Shown here in pieces: positions 5,884 through 5,887 of a stretch of 5,887 nucleotides of DNA (positions are counted from its first letter, which is position 1; every line of letters begins with the position of its first letter). Origin of the DNA: Spirochaetaceae bacterium. Lineage in GTDB: Bacteria; Spirochaetota; Spirochaetia; SZUA-6; Bin103. The translations under genes and the position numbers were made by a program. The DNA lies in the NCBI GenBank assembly GCA_028818385.1, contig JAPPNY010000052.1:1-5887 (forward strand), given 5' to 3'. Below the pieces are notes generated by a model. It did not search any database. It saw only the letters and a program-made list of their open reading frames with translations, and was not told the DNA's origin.

Positions 5884-5887
5884 AGCG

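Larger units (their letters stand above)
5720..5887. other. Non-coding region upstream of the haloperoxidase gene
   Basis: No credible coding frame is visible in these 168 bases. They hold the haloperoxidase promoter, two 9-bp near-tandem units (CGGTTCGGC at 5773-5781 and GGGTTCGGC at 5782-5790), and three hairpins between 5803 and 5883. The region continues past the window edge, so the gene on its other side is unknown. Confidence 0.7.

Overview
The window is strongly G+C-rich DNA in which almost every base is coding. Codon third positions are mostly G or C, so long shadow reading frames lie opposite the real genes. Gene density, tiny spacers, Shine-Dalgarno sites and the protein families point to a high-GC bacterium, free-living or host-associated. 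The sequence alone does not fix the phylum. I see no insertion sequence, CRISPR array, tRNA, rRNA or prophage gene.

Layout, left to right. (1) 1-956, plus strand: the C-terminal part of an SNF2-family ATPase, cut by the window edge. Six bases later, 963-1610 encodes a SWIM zinc-finger protein. The two form a recognisable operon pair. (2) 1604-2626, minus strand: an NAD(P)-dependent medium-chain dehydrogenase/reductase (MDR) that has lost the usual zinc ligands. It converges on the SWIM gene and overlaps its end by 7 bp. (3) 2665-3852, plus strand: a YcaQ/AlkZ-like DNA glycosylase (HTH_42 family), divergent from the dehydrogenase across only 38 bp. Its most likely start is a CTG codon with a strong Shine-Dalgarno site; the first conventional start codon, GTG at 2794, would cut off conserved N-terminal sequence. 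(4) 3866-5719, minus strand: a secreted vanadium-dependent haloperoxidase with all seven expected vanadate-binding residues, convergent with the glycosylase gene across 13 bp. A perfect TATAAT lies just upstream of its ATG and predicts a near-leaderless mRNA. (5) 5720-5887: a non-coding end holding that promoter and three consecutive hairpins.

The SNF2/SWIM pair and the YcaQ-like glycosylase all plausibly act on DNA, but they are separated by an oppositely oriented dehydrogenase gene, so a shared DNA-repair function is only a neighbourhood-level guess. The haloperoxidase and the dehydrogenase have no visible pathway partners here. I do not find a convincing new multi-gene system. The points most worth a second look are the CTG start, the near-leaderless haloperoxidase promoter, the hairpin cluster at the right end, and the zinc-less dehydrogenase.
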